64,000 nucleotides of DNA, taken from positions 3,746,501-3,810,500 of the forward strand of contig NZ_JAPEPW010000001.1 in the NCBI RefSeq assembly GCF_026339955.1. Reading direction: 5' to 3'. The notes under the pieces are model-generated. The model did no database searches, was not told the origin of the DNA, and saw only the letters and a list, made by a program, of their open reading frames with translations. The position numbers and the translations under genes are program-made. How positions within the stretch are numbered: the stretch's first letter is position 1; the number at the start of each line of letters is the position of its first letter. This DNA is from Streptomyces sp. NBC_01549. GTDB lineage: Bacteria; Actinomycetota; Actinomycetes; Streptomycetales; Streptomycetaceae. Below are positions 24,374 through 33,490 of the stretch, one piece after another.

Positions 24374-25924
24374 ATGTCTGAAACAGGCACCTCAGCCTCG
24401 GCGAAGTCGGCGGCCGAACTCGCCGACGCACACAGCAACCGCTGGAAAGCGCTCGCGTTCATCGCGCTCGCCCAGCTGATGGTCGTCCTCGACGCGACCA
24501 TCGTGAACATCGCGCTGCCCTCCGCCCAGCAGGACCTGGGCATATCGGACGGCAACCGGCAGTGGGTCATCACGGCCTACGCCCTCGCCTTCGGCGGTCT
24601 GCTGCTCTTCGGCGGCCGTATCGCCGACCTGTGGGGCCGCAAGCGCACCTTTGTCACCGGTCTGATCGGCTTCGCGGGCGCCTCCGCCATCGGCGGCGCC
24701 GCGCAGAGCGAGGCGATGCTGCTCGGCGCCCGCGCCCTGCAGGGCGCCTTCGGTGCCCTCCTGGCCCCCGCCGCGCTCTCGCTGCTCGCGGTGATGTTCA
24801 CCGACGCCAAGGAGCGCGCCAAGGCGTTCGGCATCTACGGTGCGATCGCCGGTGGCGGTGGCGCGGTCGGCCTGATCCTCGGCGGCTTCCTGACCGAGTA
24901 CCTGAACTGGCGCTGGACCTTCTTCGTGAACATCCCGTTCGCGATCATCGCCGCCCTGGGCGCGTACTTCGTCATCCGTGAGCCGGCCGGCGGCCGCAAC
25001 CGCTCGCCGCTCGACATCCCCGGCGTCGTCCTCTCCACCCTGGGCCTGGTCTCCCTGGTCTACGGCTTCACGCGTGCCGAGTCCAACGGCTGGAGCGACT
25101 CCACGACCATCGGCCTGTTCGTCGCCTCGGTGGTCCTGCTCGCGGCCTTCGTCTTCACCGAGTCCAAGGTCAAGGCCCCGCTGCTGCCCCTGCGCGTCAT
25201 CACTGAGCGCAACCGCGGCGGCGTCTACCTCTCGCTCGGCCTCGCGATCATCGCGATGTTCGGTCTGTTCCTGTTCCTGACCTACTACCTGCAGATCGTG
25301 AAGGGCTACTCGCCGGTCAAGACCGGCTTCGCCTTCCTGCCGATGATCGCGGGCATGATCACGGGCTCCACCCAGATCGGCGCCCGTCTGATGACCCGCG
25401 TCCCGCCGCGGCTGCTGATGGCGCCGGGCTTCGCGCTGGCCGCCCTGGGCATGCTGCTGCTGACCCAGATGGAGATCGACTCCTCCTACGCGGGTCTGCT
25501 GCTCCCGGCCCAGCTGCTGCTCGGCCTGGGTATGGGTACGGCGTTCATGCCCGCCATGTCCCTGGCCACGTACGGTGTCCAGCCGAAGGACGCCGGTGTC
25601 GCCTCCGCGATGGTCAACACCTCGCAGCAGGTGGGCGGCGCGATCGGTACGGCCCTGCTGAACACGATCGCCGCCTCGGCGACCACCTCGTACATCAAGG
25701 ACCACATCGCCGGTGCCGCCTCCAAGTCGCAGCAGCGGATCGTCCAGCTGCAGGGCATGGTGAACGGCTACACCAACGCCATCTGGTTCGCCGTCGGCAT
25801 CCTGGTGGTCGCCGCCGCGATCGCCGCGACCCTCGTCAACACCGGCCGCCCGGACATGTCCGCGGCCGCCGGTGGGGGCGACGGCGTCGAGGACGAGCTC
25901 AAGGTGCCGGTGATCGCCCACTGA
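24374..25924 (+). CDS. MFS multidrug efflux transporter, EmrB/QacA (DHA2, 14-TMS)
   Basis: A 516-residue drug:H+ antiporter. The N-terminus after MSETGTSAS leads into KALAFIALAQLMVVLDATIV, the DHA2 motif D1 (LDATIVNIALP), then GGRIADLWGRKR (motif A) and VGLILGGFLTEYLNWRW (motif C region). Fourteen hydrophobic segments can be counted. The ATG at 24374 fits the family start; a GGAG lies about 15 bp upstream. It is probably repressed by the upstream TetR protein and exports a toxic compound; the substrate is not predictable. Confidence 0.88.
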   Translation: MSETGTSASAKSAAELADAHSNRWKALAFIALAQLMVVLDATIVNIALPSAQQDLGISDGNRQWVITAYALAFGGLLLFGGRIADLWGRKRTFVTGLIGFAGASAIGGAAQSEAMLLGARALQGAFGALLAPAALSLLAVMFTDAKERAKAFGIYGAIAGGGGAVGLILGGFLTEYLNWRWTFFVNIPFAIIAALGAYFVIREPAGGRNRSPLDIPGVVLSTLGLVSLVYGFTRAESNGWSDSTTIGLFVASVVLLAAFVFTESKVKAPLLPLRVITERNRGGVYLSLGLAIIAMFGLFLFLTYYLQIVKGYSPVKTGFAFLPMIAGMITGSTQIGARLMTRVPPRLLMAPGFALAALGMLLLTQMEIDSSYAGLLLPAQLLLGLGMGTAFMPAMSLATYGVQPKDAGVASAMVNTSQQVGGAIGTALLNTIAASATTSYIKDHIAGAASKSQQRIVQLQGMVNGYTNAIWFAVGILVVAAAIAATLVNTGRPDMSAAAGGGDGVEDELKVPVIAH

Positions 25925-26024
25925 TCACCCGTACCGCCGGTACCGCCGCTGGTACCTCCGGTGCTTCAGGTGCTTCGCGTACGGGCGCGGGGTGGGGACG
26001 CCTCGCCCGTACGAGTCCCAGGGC

Positions 26025-26059
26025 CCGCCCCGGTTCCGAGTTCGTCGGAGCCGGGGCGG
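26025..26059. terminator. Bidirectional terminator between MFS and marR
   Basis: A 15-bp stem (CCGCCCCGGTTCCGA / TCGGAGCCGGGGCGG, one G-T pair) lies between two convergent genes. Confidence 0.75.
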
Positions 26060-26086
26060 ACCCGCGTCCACCCCCCGTCAGCCCCG

Positions 26087-26596
26087 TTAACGCAACCAAG
26101 GCAGGTCCGCGCCCGCGTCCTTCGGCTGCAACCCCTCGGCGATGATCCGCATGGCCTCGCCGAGGGCTTTGTGCTGTTCGGGCGTGAGCCGGTCGAAGAA
26201 GGCCTGCCGCACGGCGCGGACATGGCCCGGCGCGGCCTTGCTCAGCACCTCGTAACCGGCGTCGGTGAGGACGGCGAACTGTCCCCGCTTGTCGGAGGGG
26301 CAGTTCTCGCGACGCACCCACCCGTTCTTCTCCAGGCGCGCGATCGCGTGCGAGAGACGTGAGCGGGTGATCTTCGCGCTCATGGCCAGCTCGGTCATCC
26401 GCAGCCTTCTGTGCGGCGCCTCGACGAGCTGGACGAGCAGGCCGTAGTAGACGTGCGGCATGCCCGCGTCGCGCTGCAGCTGACGGTCGAGATGGTCCTC
26501 GAGGAGGGTGGCGGCGTTCATGTACGCACGCCAGGTGCGCTGTTCCTCGTCGGTGAGCCAGCGCGGCTCTTCAGCGGAAGCGGGTGCCGTGTTCAT
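26087..26596 (-). CDS. MarR family transcriptional regulator
   Basis: A 169-residue winged-helix regulator. The recognition region is MTELAMSAKITRSRLSHAIARL, and the wing is GWVRRENCPSDKRGQFAVLTDAG with the conserved DKR-x-x-x-x-LT pattern. Start ATG 26596 gives the normal MarR length. It is divergent from the dioxygenase gene at 26724 across a 127-bp A+T-richer spacer and probably controls it. Confidence 0.88.
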   Translation of the reverse strand: MNTAPASAEEPRWLTDEEQRTWRAYMNAATLLEDHLDRQLQRDAGMPHVYYGLLVQLVEAPHRRLRMTELAMSAKITRSRLSHAIARLEKNGWVRRENCPSDKRGQFAVLTDAGYEVLSKAAPGHVRAVRQAFFDRLTPEQHKALGEAMRIIAEGLQPKDAGADLPWLR

Positions 26597-26662
26597 GGAC
26601 TCCACTGTACGAGCCCCTTCTTGAATATTAAACAAATCGGGAGTATGGTTCTGCATGAGATC

Positions 26663-26674
26663 TTGAGACTTCAA
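26663..26674. promoter_or_regulatory. Candidate MarR operator half-site pair
   Basis: TTGA-GACT-TCAA sits in the A+T-rich divergent marR/dioxygenase spacer, with a related TTGAATATT nearby at about 26622. MarR proteins often bind TTGA...TCAA palindromes. Weak evidence, given as a candidate only. Confidence 0.35.
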
Positions 26675-26723
26675 ATAAATGCCCAATCGGTCTTACGATC
26701 GACCCCCGGAGGGAGTAGCCGCC

Positions 26724-27536
26724 GTGTCTGCCGCCACGTCTGCCGTCGCCGAGGGGCATGCCCCGCACGAGCGCATGCCCGCCCTCTATCTCAGCCATGG
26801 CGCCCCGCCGCTCGCCGACGATCCGATCTGGCCCGGAGAACTGGCGGCCTGGTCCGCCGCGCTGCCCCGTCCCAAGGCGATCCTGATGGTCTCCGCCCAC
26901 TGGGAGGAGGCCCCGCTGGCCCTCGGAGCGGTCCGGACCGTACCGCTCGTCTACGACTTCTGGGGCTTCCCCGAGCACTACTACCAGGTCCGGTACGCGG
27001 CTCCCGGCGCCCCTCAACTCGCCGAAGCCGTAAGGAAGCTGCTGCGCGCCCCCGGCATTCCCGTACAGGACATCCCGGACCGCGGCCTGGACCACGGTGC
27101 GTACGTCCCGCTCGTCGAGATGTTCCCCGACGCCGACATCCCTGTCCTGCAGATCTCGATGCCGACCCTCGATCCGGTGAAGCTGATGGAGATCGGGCGC
27201 AAGCTGGCGCCGCTGCGTGACGAGGGTGTCCTGATCGTGGGCTCCGGCTTCTTCACTCACAATCTGGCCGCGTTGCGCCAGGGAGGCATCCCCTCCTGGT
27301 CGGTGGAGTTCGACGACTGGGGTCACCGCACCCTGGACGCCCGTGACTGGGACGCCCTGCTGGACTTCGGCCGCAAGTCCCCGGCGGGCCAGCTCGCCCA
27401 CCCCCGCACCGAGCACTTCGCCCCGCTCTTCGTGACGATGGGCGCGGCGGAGGCGACGGGCGAGCTGGACGAGCAGCGGTCGGTGATCGACGGGTTCTGG
27501 CTGGGGCTGGCCAAGCGGTCGGTGCAGTTCGGCTGA
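26724..27536 (+). CDS. DODA-type class III extradiol dioxygenase (LigB family)
   Basis: A 270-residue non-haem metal dioxygenase like bacterial YgiD/4,5-DOPA dioxygenases. Metal-binding His residues appear in LYLSHGAPPL, MVSAHWEE, RGLDHGAYVPL and GSGFFTHNL. GTG 26724 has GGAGGGAG upstream. Family members open catechol rings, but physiological substrates are mostly unknown. It is divergent from marR, suggesting induction by an aromatic or oxidative signal. Confidence 0.88.
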   Translation: MSAATSAVAEGHAPHERMPALYLSHGAPPLADDPIWPGELAAWSAALPRPKAILMVSAHWEEAPLALGAVRTVPLVYDFWGFPEHYYQVRYAAPGAPQLAEAVRKLLRAPGIPVQDIPDRGLDHGAYVPLVEMFPDADIPVLQISMPTLDPVKLMEIGRKLAPLRDEGVLIVGSGFFTHNLAALRQGGIPSWSVEFDDWGHRTLDARDWDALLDFGRKSPAGQLAHPRTEHFAPLFVTMGAAEATGELDEQRSVIDGFWLGLAKRSVQFG

Positions 27537-27577
27537 GGTCCGCTTCGCCTGGCCCGGAGGTCTCCGCTTCGGCTGGC

Positions 27578-28117
27578 CTAGAGGTCCTTCTCGTACCAGG
27601 CCACATCCCAGTACCGGCCGAACTTCCGGCCCACCTCCCGGTATGTGCCGACGTGCCGGAACCCGAAGCGTTCGTGCAGCCGCACGGACGCTTCGTTGGG
27701 CTGGGCGATGCCGGCGTAGGCGCGGTGCAGGTCCTCCTCGGCGAGCGCGTCGAACAGGGCCTTGTAGAGCGACGTGCCGACGCCGCGCCCGCCCGCGTCC
27801 GGGGCGAGATAGATGGTGACCTCGACGGAGGTGGCGTAGGCGGGCTTGGCGCGGAAGGCGCTGGAAGTGGCGTATCCCAGAATGCGCTGTGCGTTCCCGG
27901 GAGTCCCCTGTGAGTCCGTGTCCGTGGCAACCATCAGGCGGTGCGGGCCGTCTTCAGGGTGGGAGAGCAGCCAAGGACGACGCTCTTCCGAGATGAAGAC
28001 AGCAGTGTCGAATGTGATGGGCGTCTCGCGAACATAGTGGTTGTAGATGGCTGTGAGGGCGTCGAGGTCGGCCTCGACTCCTGGCCTGACCTGCACCTCT
28101 GTACGTTCCGTTGACAT
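27578..28117 (-). CDS. GNAT acetyltransferase, phosphinothricin N-acetyltransferase-like
   Basis: A 179-residue GNAT protein of the Pat/Bar/YncA group: VRPGVEADLDALTAIYNHYV at the N-terminus, SVEVTIYLAPDAGGRGVGTSLY as motif A with the acetyl-CoA loop, and EASVRLHERFGFRHVGTY as motif B. GGGAGG precedes the ATG at 28117. In several streptomycetes a pat homologue sits next to hrdD, as here. The true substrate may be methionine sulfone/sulfoximine or a phosphinothricin-like compound. Confidence 0.88.
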   Translation of the reverse strand: MSTERTEVQVRPGVEADLDALTAIYNHYVRETPITFDTAVFISEERRPWLLSHPEDGPHRLMVATDTDSQGTPGNAQRILGYATSSAFRAKPAYATSVEVTIYLAPDAGGRGVGTSLYKALFDALAEEDLHRAYAGIAQPNEASVRLHERFGFRHVGTYREVGRKFGRYWDVAWYEKDL

Positions 28118-28286
28118 CCGACCTCCCACTGTGGCGGCACAGGGTACTGCATGGTCAGAAAAGTAGGGGGGCGGGTTGGGAATTCTGTCCGGATTCCAGT
28201 CGTTGTTTCCTTCGGATGCCGGGCACTCGGAAGAGTGTCCGAGCCGCCACTAGGACCCGCAAGCCCACCATCGCAAGGGAGCACGC

Positions 28287-29288
28287 ATGGCAACCCGTGC
28301 CGTCGCCCGTCGTCAGTCCGCCACCGGCGAGACCGCCGACGCGGCACGCAGTGTTCGCGCCGTAGGCGGCGAAATCGCCGACCGCGACCTGGTCGGCATG
28401 TACCTCGACGAGATCGCGCGTACGCCGCTGCTCGACGCCGCCAAGGAAGTCGAGCTTTCCCAGATCATCGAGGCGGGTGTGTTCGCGCGGCAGATCCTCG
28501 ACGACGAGGTGGATGCCCCCAAGGCGGACGCGACCCGCGAGGAGCTCGAGGCGCTGGTCGCCGAGGGGGAGCGGGCCAAGGACGTCTTCATCCGCTCCAA
28601 CCTGCGGCTGGTCGTCGCCGTGGCCCGGCGATATCCCCGTAGCGGCCTTCCCCTGCTCGACCTGATCCAGGAGGGCAACGCGGGCCTGGTGCGCGCCGTC
28701 GAGAAGTTCGACTACCGCAAGGGCTTCAAGTTCTCGACGTACGCCACGTGGTGGATCCGTCAGGCCATCACCCGCTCCATCGCCGACCAGTCGCGCACGA
28801 TCCGCCTTCCCGTGCACCTGGTCGAGGAGCTGGGCCGCATCCGCCGGGTGCAGCGCGAGTTCAACCGCAAGAACGGGCGGGAGCCCGAGCACGCGGAGAT
28901 CGCCGCCGAGCTGGGCTCGACCCCGGAGCGTGTGACGGACGTCCTGGACTGGGCCCGCGACCCGGTCTCGCTGAACATGTCGGTGGACGACGACGGTGAC
29001 ACCCAGTTCGGTGACCTCCTCGAGGACACCTCCGCGGTCTCGCCCGAGCAGTCCGTCCTCACCCTGTTGCGCAGCGAGGAGCTCGACGACCTGATCGGCC
29101 GCCTCGACCAGCGCACGGCCTCGATCATCAAGATGCGGTACGGCATCGACGACGGCCGGGAGCGCACGCTCACGGAGGTCGGCAAGGAGCACGGGCTCAC
29201 CCGTGAGCGCATCCGCCAGATCGAGAAGCACGCGCTGCTGGAGCTGAAGAAGCTGGCCCGCGACACCGGTTTTGACGCGGCGGCTTAA
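28287..29288 (+). CDS. hrdD: RNA polymerase group 2 sigma factor HrdD
   Basis: A 333-residue sigma-70 of the RpoD/HrdD class. Region 1.2 starts at DLVGMYLDEIARTPLL. Region 2 has AKDVFIRSNLRLVVAVARRY, LIQEGNAGLVRAVEKFDYRK and FSTYATWWIRQAITRSI (2.3/2.4). Region 4 ends TLTEVGKEHGLTRERIRQIE. It lacks the long HrdB-type N-terminal extension, and its length equals HrdD. AAGGGAG precedes the ATG. It provides an alternative, non-essential vegetative-type holoenzyme. Linkage to the pat-like gene supports the hrdD identity over hrdA/hrdC. Confidence 0.9.
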   Translation: MATRAVARRQSATGETADAARSVRAVGGEIADRDLVGMYLDEIARTPLLDAAKEVELSQIIEAGVFARQILDDEVDAPKADATREELEALVAEGERAKDVFIRSNLRLVVAVARRYPRSGLPLLDLIQEGNAGLVRAVEKFDYRKGFKFSTYATWWIRQAITRSIADQSRTIRLPVHLVEELGRIRRVQREFNRKNGREPEHAEIAAELGSTPERVTDVLDWARDPVSLNMSVDDDGDTQFGDLLEDTSAVSPEQSVLTLLRSEELDDLIGRLDQRTASIIKMRYGIDDGRERTLTEVGKEHGLTRERIRQIEKHALLELKKLARDTGFDAAA

Positions 29289-29560
29289 GAATGTCCGCGG
29301 TTCGTGCGGTTCGCGTGGTTCATACGGTCGGTGTGCCACGTATGGTTCGTACGGGTTCGAGACGGATCTGTCGGATCTGACGGATCCGATGGTTCGAGCT
29401 CGGCCATAAGTCGATCGGACATGGCCATGTAACGCCGCTTAACTCGCTGGGCTCTGGGCACAAGACTTCAGGGCCCAGGGTTCAGGGTCCCGGGGCGCAG
29501 CCCCAAGACCCCCCAGAACCGAGTCCCGACGCACTCCCCCCCCCGCGCCGGGACTCTCCA

Positions 29561-29614
29561 GAGCCGAGCTTCGGCGCCTCCCCCCCCCTGGCGCCGGGGC
29601 TCGGCTCCTTTTTG
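29561..29614 (+). terminator. Rho-independent terminator after hrdD
   Basis: Stem GAGCCGAGC (29561-29569) with GCTCGGCTC (29599-29607) and an inner GGCGCC pairing, followed by CTTTTTG. A second hairpin (GAGTCCC 29521-29527 / GGGACTC 29550-29556) precedes it. The rest of the 29289-29560 stretch, a 270-bp gap, shows no gene. Confidence 0.75.
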
Positions 29615-29774
29615 TTCAGGGTTCGTCGGGGGTGGTCGGGGGTGGTTGAAGACTCGTTCCGGACTCGCGTTCCGGGGAGCGGTGGTTTTCGGGCAGGCCG
29701 ACGGGCCACCCCGTACCTGAACCCCGGGGTGACCCGGATGGCAGATTGTGCCACAGGGGCATAACCTGCCGTCC

Positions 29775-30446
29775 GTGACCGGTACCGACCGCACGGCCGC
29801 CGCTCCCGGGCTCTCGCTCACGGAGCGACGCAAGGCTGCCACCCGGATGGAGATCGCGCGGGCCGCGGCCGGGCTCTTCATGAGGCACGGTCTGCGCGCC
29901 ACCCGCGCCGAGGACATCGCCCGCGCCGCCGGTGTCGCGCCCCGCACCTTCTACCGCTACTTCTCCAGCAAGGAAGAGTCCCTTGCCCCGCTCTTCCGCG
30001 CGGGCGTCGAGAAGTGGGCCGAGGCGGTACGCGACGCCCCGGCCGACCTGTCCGTGCCGGAGGCGCTTCGCCATGCCGTCGTCCAGACCCTCACCCCGGG
30101 CGTTGGGGTGCGGCCGGAGTCCATGGACTGGGTCCGTGCCCTGCTCCGACTGGCCGAGGGGAGCCCGGCGCTGCTGAGGGTGTGAGGCGAGGCGTGTCAG
30201 GGGGCGGAGCGGACGTTGGCACGGGTGCTGGAGGCGAGGGCCTCCGCGGCGGGCGGCGGGGCGGGTGCCTTGGCCGGTGGCGGGGCGGAGTTCCCGCTCG
30301 GTGCCGCCGTGGCCGGTGCGGCCGTTCGCGTGGCGGTGGAGGCCTGGGCCGCCGGGGACGAGCCGGCCGACGGTCCGGCCGGGCCGGTCGCGCTCGCGGT
30401 ACGCCATCTGGAAGCCCTGAGCGACTTCCCCTGGGGAGCCGTGTGA
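29775..30446 (+). pseudogene. TetR family regulator interrupted by an in-frame TGA
   Basis: The frame starts near GTG 29775 (an earlier GTG is at 29748) with a good TetR HTH (RAEDIARAAGVAPRTFYRYF). It runs to a TGA at 30183-30185 after SPALLRV. The same frame continues without shift as CQGAERTLARVLEARASAAG to DFPWGAV and a stop at 30444-30446, which looks like the rest of the TetR ligand domain. A single TGG or CGA to TGA change would explain it. Either a truncated 136-residue protein is made or the gene is inactive. In S. coelicolor a tetR gene lies next to hrdD in the same position (from memory). Confidence 0.75.
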
Positions 30447-30500
30447 ACGCGCCGTGGGGAGCCGTGTGAACGCGCCGTGGGGAGCCGTGTGAGCGCGCCG
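30432..30500. repeat. Three 23-bp direct repeats
   Basis: Three tandem copies of TGGGGAGCCGTGTG followed by AACGCGCCG (last copy GAGCGCGCCG), starting inside the tetR stop region. The first copy contains the tetR TGA, so the repeat grew from the end of that gene. Confidence 0.85.
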
Positions 30501-30515
30501 CGGACCGGTCGGGCC

Positions 30516-30671
30516 CGTGCGGGACTCGCGTGCGGGACTCGCGTGCGGGACTCGCGTGCGGGACTCGCGTGCGGGACTCGCGTGCGGGACTCGCGTGCGG
30601 GACTCGCGTGCGGGACTCGCGTGCGGGACTCACGTGCGGGACTCACGCGCAGGACTCACGCGCAGGACTTA
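30516..30671. repeat. 13-bp minisatellite, 12 units
   Basis: Eight perfect head-to-tail units of CGTGCGGGACTCG followed by four variant units (ending ACTCA, then CGCGCAGGACTCA and CGCGCAGGACTTA). The array overlaps the last bases of the WYL gene on the minus strand: its stop codon (30669-30671) is formed by the last unit. Unit length 13 opens all frames, giving spurious repetitive ORFs. Confidence 0.9.
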
Positions 30672-31712
30672 CCCGGCCCTGACACCGCGCCCTTCCGAGC
30701 GCCCGCCCTCTGGCCCGTCTCCCGGCCCGCCCTCCGACCCGTCTTGGAAGCCACCCGCCGCCCGAGTCAGACGCCCTCCCAACTCCCGTACACACCCCAC
30801 CAGTTCCGCCGGCCGCCGCACCGTGAACTCGCAGTCGACCATCGCGAGCCGTACCGCGAGCCACTCCACGGAGTCCCCGGCGGAGGAACGCAGCAGACAG
30901 CTGTGCTCGTCGATCGGCTCGGGCGCGCCGAGCCACTTGGGCAGGCGGGCCGCGACGAACGCGGCGGGCGCGGCGAAGGCGACCTCGAAGTCGTACGTCT
31001 CCTGGCGCCCGTACATCGATTGCCGCAGATACTCGGCCGCGCTCCCCGTCGGCAGTTCGCGTGGCGTGAAACGGACGCCGGTCGCGAAGGGCTCGGCGAT
31101 CCGGTCGACGCGGAAGGTGCGCCAGTCGTCGCGGTCGAGGTCATAGGCGACGAGGTACCAGCGACGGCCGGTGGAGACGAGGCGGTACGGCTCGGACAGC
31201 CGTCGTGACGGGGTGCCGTCCCCGGAGCGGTAGGCGAACCGCAGCCGTTCCCGCCCGGCCACCGACGCGGCGATCACGGTCAGCGTCTCGGGTGCGATGC
31301 TCGCCCCGTCCCCGCTGGTCAGCGGGGTGGTCGCGGCCTGGAGTGTGGACACACGGTGGCGCAGCCGGGACGGCAGGACCTGCTCCAGTTTGGCGAGGGC
31401 CCGTACGGACGCCTCGTCGACGCCCTCGACCGCGTGCCCGGCACCGGCCCGCAGCCCCACCGCGATCGCCACCGCCTCCTCGTCGTCGAGCACGAGCGGC
31501 GGCATCGCCTTGCCCGCCACCAGCCGGTATCCGCCATCGGCCCCCTTCGTCGCCTGCACCGGATAGCCCAGCTCGCGAAGCCGGTCGATGTCGCGGCGGA
31601 CGGTACGCCGGGACACGCCCAGCCGCTCGGAGAGCTCGCCGCCGGGCCATTCGCGGGGCGTCTGCAGGAGGGAGAGGAGCTGGAGGAGCCGGGCCGGGGT
31701 GTCCGTCGTCAT
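30669..31712 (-). CDS. WYL-domain HTH transcriptional regulator
   Basis: A 347-residue regulator with an N-terminal HTH_11 (ARLLQLLSLLQTPREWPGGE, then LSERLGVSRRTVRRDIDRLR), a WYL sensor domain (RLVSTGRRWYLVAYDLDRDDW) and a C-terminal WCX extension. The tail after residue 325 is Gly/Arg-rich and its stop codon is supplied by the 13-bp minisatellite, so the C-terminus may have been altered by repeat growth. It is divergent from the MFS gene at 31775 with 62 bp between starts, and probably controls it. Confidence 0.88.
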   Translation of the reverse strand: MTTDTPARLLQLLSLLQTPREWPGGELSERLGVSRRTVRRDIDRLRELGYPVQATKGADGGYRLVAGKAMPPLVLDDEEAVAIAVGLRAGAGHAVEGVDEASVRALAKLEQVLPSRLRHRVSTLQAATTPLTSGDGASIAPETLTVIAASVAGRERLRFAYRSGDGTPSRRLSEPYRLVSTGRRWYLVAYDLDRDDWRTFRVDRIAEPFATGVRFTPRELPTGSAAEYLRQSMYGRQETYDFEVAFAAPAAFVAARLPKWLGAPEPIDEHSCLLRSSAGDSVEWLAVRLAMVDCEFTVRRPAELVGCVRELGGRLTRAAGGFQDGSEGGPGDGPEGGRSEGRGVRAG

Positions 31713-31774
31713 GTTTCCCAGAGTGCCGCACATCTAGGACGTGATCTGACCTAATAGGGGCCTACCTTCAAGCC

Positions 31775-33352
31775 ATGACCTCCACCGAGACCACTCTCAG
31801 CAGCCCGGCCGAGCCGCCGCGGGGCCCGGCAGCCGGGGCCGACCGGCGACGCTGGCTCGCGCTCGCCATCGTGATGACCGCGGCCTTCATGGACCTGGTC
31901 GACGTCACGATCGTCAACATCGCGATTCCCTCCATCCAGCGGGACGAGGGCGCGTCCGTCGGCCAGATCCAGTGGATCACCGCCGGCTACGCACTCGCCT
32001 TCGCCGCCGGGCTCATCACCGGTGGGCGGCTCGGCGACATCCACGGACGCAAGCGGCTCTTCCTGATCGGCATAGGCGGCTTCACGATCGCCTCCGCGCT
32101 GTGCGGCTTCGCCGCGAACCCGGAGATGCTCGTCGCCTCGCGCATCCTGCAGGGCGGGATGGCCGCGCTGATGGTGCCGCAGGTGCTGTCGATCGTGCAC
32201 GCGACGTTCCCGGCGCACGAGCGGGGCAAGGTCTTCGGGCTCTTCGGCGCGATCGTCGGCCTGGGCGCCGTGTCCGGCCCGCTGCTCGGCGCGCTGCTCA
32301 CCGAGTGGAACCTCTTCGGTCTGGAGTGGCGGCCGATCTTCCTCATCAACCTGCCGGTGGGCATCGCCGCGCTGATCCTGGGACGACGCTTCATCAGCGA
32401 GTCGAAGGCCCCCAAGGCCCTCAAGCTCGACCTCGTCGGCATGGCCCTCGTGACGCTGGGCCTGCTGATGCTGCTCTACCCGCTGACGCGCGGGCGTGAG
32501 CTGGGCTGGCCGCTGTGGGGGTACGTGTCGATGGGCGGCGCCCTTCTCGTCTTCGCGGCGCTGGTGGCGTACGAGAAGCGCAAGGCGGCGCGGGACGGAT
32601 CGCCGCTGGTCGAGCTGTCCCTGTTCAAGGTGAAGAGCTTCGCCGCGGGCATCGCCGTTCAGACCGTCTTCGGGGTCGGCCTCGGCATCTTCTTCCTGGT
32701 CTGGACGCTGTACATGCAGGTCGGCCTGGGCTGGCGTCCGCTGCGGGCGGGGCTGACCGGGGTCCCGTTCTCGATCGCGGTCTCGGCCGCGGCGGGCATG
32801 TCGGTGCAGCTGCTCGTCCCGCGATTCGGGCGCAAGGTGCTCCAGGCGGGCGCGCTGATCATGGCGGTCGGGGTACTGCTCTACATCTGGGAGTCCGAGC
32901 GGTACGGCCTGTCCATCGCCTCCTGGCAGATGGCGCTTCCGCTGGTCGTCATGGGCGCGGGCATGGGCTTCATCGTGGCCCCGCTGACCGACGCGGTGCT
33001 GTCGGAGGTCCCGCGCGAACACTCCGGTTCGGCGTCCGGGCTCATCAACACCGTGCAGCAGATGGGCAACGCGCTCGGACTCGGCCTGGTGTCCGTGGTC
33101 TTCTTCGGCCAGATCGGCGACCACCTGACCCGCGCCCAGGTGGGCCCGGCCTTCGTCGACGGCTTCCAGCACGCGCTGGGCTGGGTCGTGGCGGTGATGG
33201 TCGCGATCTTCCTGCTGATGTTCGCCCTGCCGAAGCGGCCGGCGCAGCATGTGGAGGGGGCGGGGGAGGACACCCCGCTCGGCGACCGGGAGGGCACGAA
33301 CCTGGCAGCGGGCGCCCCGGTGTCCGACGGTGAGCCGGTGCTGATGGGCTGA
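31775..33352 (+). CDS. MFS drug efflux transporter (DHA2, 14-TMS)
   Basis: A 525-residue transporter with MDLVDVTIVNIAIPSIQRDE (D1 motif), GGRLGDIHGRKRLFLIG (motif A) and VSGPLLGALLTEWNLFGLEW (motif C). Like the MFS at 24374 it is of the EmrB/QacA class but only moderately similar to it. A charged tail (about residues 490-525) is predicted to be cytoplasmic. It is divergently transcribed from the WYL regulator, its likely controller. Confidence 0.87.
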   Translation: MTSTETTLSSPAEPPRGPAAGADRRRWLALAIVMTAAFMDLVDVTIVNIAIPSIQRDEGASVGQIQWITAGYALAFAAGLITGGRLGDIHGRKRLFLIGIGGFTIASALCGFAANPEMLVASRILQGGMAALMVPQVLSIVHATFPAHERGKVFGLFGAIVGLGAVSGPLLGALLTEWNLFGLEWRPIFLINLPVGIAALILGRRFISESKAPKALKLDLVGMALVTLGLLMLLYPLTRGRELGWPLWGYVSMGGALLVFAALVAYEKRKAARDGSPLVELSLFKVKSFAAGIAVQTVFGVGLGIFFLVWTLYMQVGLGWRPLRAGLTGVPFSIAVSAAAGMSVQLLVPRFGRKVLQAGALIMAVGVLLYIWESERYGLSIASWQMALPLVVMGAGMGFIVAPLTDAVLSEVPREHSGSASGLINTVQQMGNALGLGLVSVVFFGQIGDHLTRAQVGPAFVDGFQHALGWVVAVMVAIFLLMFALPKRPAQHVEGAGEDTPLGDREGTNLAAGAPVSDGEPVLMG

Positions 33353-33390
33353 CGTCCTGGAGCTGACGTCTCGGTGATGACGTTTTGGTT

Positions 33391-33426
33391 GTGTGCCCGC
33401 CCTCCGCTGTCGGAGGGCGGGCACAC
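33391..33426 (+). terminator. Terminator after the MFS gene
   Basis: A perfect 16-bp stem GTGTGCCCGCCCTCCG / CGGAGGGCGGGCACAC with a CTGT loop, 38 bp past the stop codon. Confidence 0.85.
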
Positions 33427-33436
33427 TCGCTGGGGA

Positions 33437-33477
33437 GTGGTTCAGCGTTTCTTGAGAGCACACGTTGATATACGGTG
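33437..33477 (+). promoter_or_regulatory. Promoter-like direct repeat, copy 1
   Basis: GTGGTTCAGCGTTTCTTGA (33437-33455) and TATACGGTG (33469-33477) recur as a continuous block at 34036-34063 just upstream of the precursor-peptide gene. Here they are separated by 14 nt mostly made of an extra GAGCACACGTTGA. The A+T-rich TATAC core suggests a shared promoter or regulator site for the mini-protein and the precursor gene. Confidence 0.55.
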
Positions 33478-33490
33478 CCGCAACACGCAG

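Noticed and set aside
30516..30671. Repetitive-peptide ORFs and a CRISPR-like array in the 13-bp repeats
   Set aside because: Units are directly adjacent with no spacers, and the 13-bp period opens all frames artificially.
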